In this document: one piece after another, positions 63,138 to 64,000 of the stretch
Numbering within the stretch: position 1 is the stretch's first letter
How the letters are laid out: each line of letters starts with the position of its first letter
Assembly (NCBI GenBank): GCA_011800805.1
Contig: MPNW01000077.1
Span: 74,317 to 138,316 of the forward strand
Reading direction: 5' to 3'
DNA: 64,000 bases
From: Hirudo medicinalis
Taxonomy: Eukaryota; Annelida; Clitellata; Hirudinida; Hirudinidae
The notes under the pieces: generated by a model
Database searches by the model: none
Told to the model about the DNA's origin: nothing
What the model saw: only the letters and a program-made list of their open reading frames with translations
Position numbers and translations under genes: made by a program

Positions 63138-64000
63138 ATGGAAGATGCGAAAATGAAGGAATTCGTCGAGTTAAACAGCGATACCAATGAACATAAATTG
63201 TCAATTGGCGATGCAGTTATTGACAAAGAGAAATCTGAACCGTCTCCAGCCGGAAATAATTGTGAAGAAGTACAAAAAAACTTGTCAAATGTCGAAGTTT
63301 CTTCCCTTGCCAAAGACAAAGAACCGAATTCAAATCTATCAGAACAGAATTATACATGTGATAATGTGTACGACGAGCATGTCGAAGAGTCAAATGTGGA
63401 ACAGAAAGATGTTTTGTGCGAGAAGGATGAGCAAGTGAAAGATAATGACGAAAAATTACAGAATGAGGCAATTTCTGACAAATCACAAGTAGGCAGAAAT
63501 GAAGATGTTGGAGAAGAACTACAAAATAATGACATTCCTGTACAAACACCATTCGATACAGAAGAGGATGCCACAAAGGAAGAAGTAGCAAAAGAGAAAG
63601 AAGAGCTTGATGAAAGCAAACCCCCAGAGCAATGGTATGTCGATGAAGGTGAGGAGACTGATGACAGCAGGTACAGTGAGGAGGGAGACTATACCGATGA
63701 TGGTGAGCAAAATTCTCAGGAAAGACTTCAAGCTAACAGAAGAAGGAGAAGGAGAGAGGAAAATTATCAGCTCAGTGGTGAAGAAGACCAAGATGTTGAA
63801 TATGAAGATGTCGAAGAATTGAGCGGAGAGGAAAATCAGGGAGCAACCGACGAGGAGCATGTTGAAGGGAAGAGATTCAGTGGAGATGGACAAGAAGAAC
63901 CCAAGATAGACAAGAATGCCGATGACGACAGGAAGAACCCGGCCTATGTTCCAAGGAAGGGAGCTTATTTTGAACATGACCTCAGGGCTCTAGCTGAAGA
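63138..64000 (+). CDS. CASC3: CASC3/MLN51 (Barentsz) exon-junction complex protein, 5' part
   Basis: One open exon runs from ATG at 63138 to the window end (287 codons plus 2 bases). The first ~230 residues are very acidic and low in complexity (Glu/Asp/Lys, with EQWYVDEGEETDDSRYSEEG and RRRRRRE-type basic patches). The frame then reaches DDDRKNPAYVPRKGAYFEHD and LRALAEE, the start of the SELOR domain (human: RKNPAYIPRKGLFFEHDLRG) that wraps eIF4A3 and RNA in the exon-junction complex. CASC3 acts in EJC stability, mRNA localisation and nonsense-mediated decay. The core of SELOR and the rest lie outside the window. The ATG is the first in frame, after TTTCAAA. Confidence 0.9.
   Translation, partial: MEDAKMKEFVELNSDTNEHKLSIGDAVIDKEKSEPSPAGNNCEEVQKNLSNVEVSSLAKDKEPNSNLSEQNYTCDNVYDEHVEESNVEQKDVLCEKDEQVKDNDEKLQNEAISDKSQVGRNEDVGEELQNNDIPVQTPFDTEEDATKEEVAKEKEELDESKPPEQWYVDEGEETDDSRYSEEGDYTDDGEQNSQERLQANRRRRRREENYQLSGEEDQDVEYEDVEELSGEENQGATDEEHVEGKRFSGDGQEEPKIDKNADDDRKNPAYVPRKGAYFEHDLRALAE

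Noticed and set aside
63217..63977. Large minus-strand frames opposite CASC3
   Set aside because: They are antisense shadows of the acidic CASC3 exon, whose plus frame matches the family.

Overview
The window is a nuclear segment from an invertebrate animal. The genes are split into many small exons with GT-AG introns, and introns and spacers are AT-rich and full of (GAT)n/(CAT)n/(AAT)n microsatellites. It encodes metazoan families including a motile-cilium protein (DRC7) and a ZMIZ coactivator. The composition would suit an annelid- or mollusc-like genome, but the lineage cannot be fixed from the sequence. All exon models were built by hand from splice sites, reading-frame phase and remembered family sequences; no search was run.

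Layout. 1-4.7 kb is repeat-rich and carries fragments: an exon of an unknown gene at the left edge (-), a diverged piece of NFX1 exon 1, a 228-residue truncated DDX23/PRP28-like ORF (-), and several duplicated repeats. 4.7-7.65 kb is a tandem duplication holding one intact unrecognised gene for a small Cys-rich single-pass membrane protein (-) and a decayed second copy. 9.3-14.5 kb is a complete 14-exon NFX1 (+), facing a complete 3-exon ENSA/ARPP19 (-, 15.2-16.2 kb). 17.9-18.5 kb has two terminal-type exons on the minus strand. 18.5-28.5 kb is mainly microsatellite-rich spacer. 28.5-47.7 kb is a ZMIZ gene (+) whose first exons were not found and which contains a ~9.7 kb intron. 49.4-56.7 kb is a complete 17-exon DRC7 (-). 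58.0-60.0 kb is a complete 9-exon NAA40 (+), 60.2-62.4 kb a complete 8-exon SAE1 (-), and from 63.1 kb the first coding exon of CASC3/MLN51 (+) runs off the right edge.

The right third is compact: DRC7 and NAA40 are divergent, NAA40 and SAE1 converge with 165 bp between stop codons, and SAE1 and CASC3 are divergent over ~0.74 kb. The products serve general functions: SUMO activation (SAE1) and an SP-RING coactivator of the PIAS type (ZMIZ), histone N-terminal acetylation (NAA40), PP2A-B55 inhibition in mitosis (ENSA), the exon-junction complex (CASC3), a RING/NF-X1 regulator (NFX1) and the nexin-dynein regulatory complex (DRC7). Mobile DNA seen includes a short hAT-type element with matching 8-bp flanks, two LINE 3' fragments, two copies of a tRNA-headed SINE, and other dispersed repeats.

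The least explained item is the tandem pair of small membrane-protein genes at 5.3-7.6 kb.
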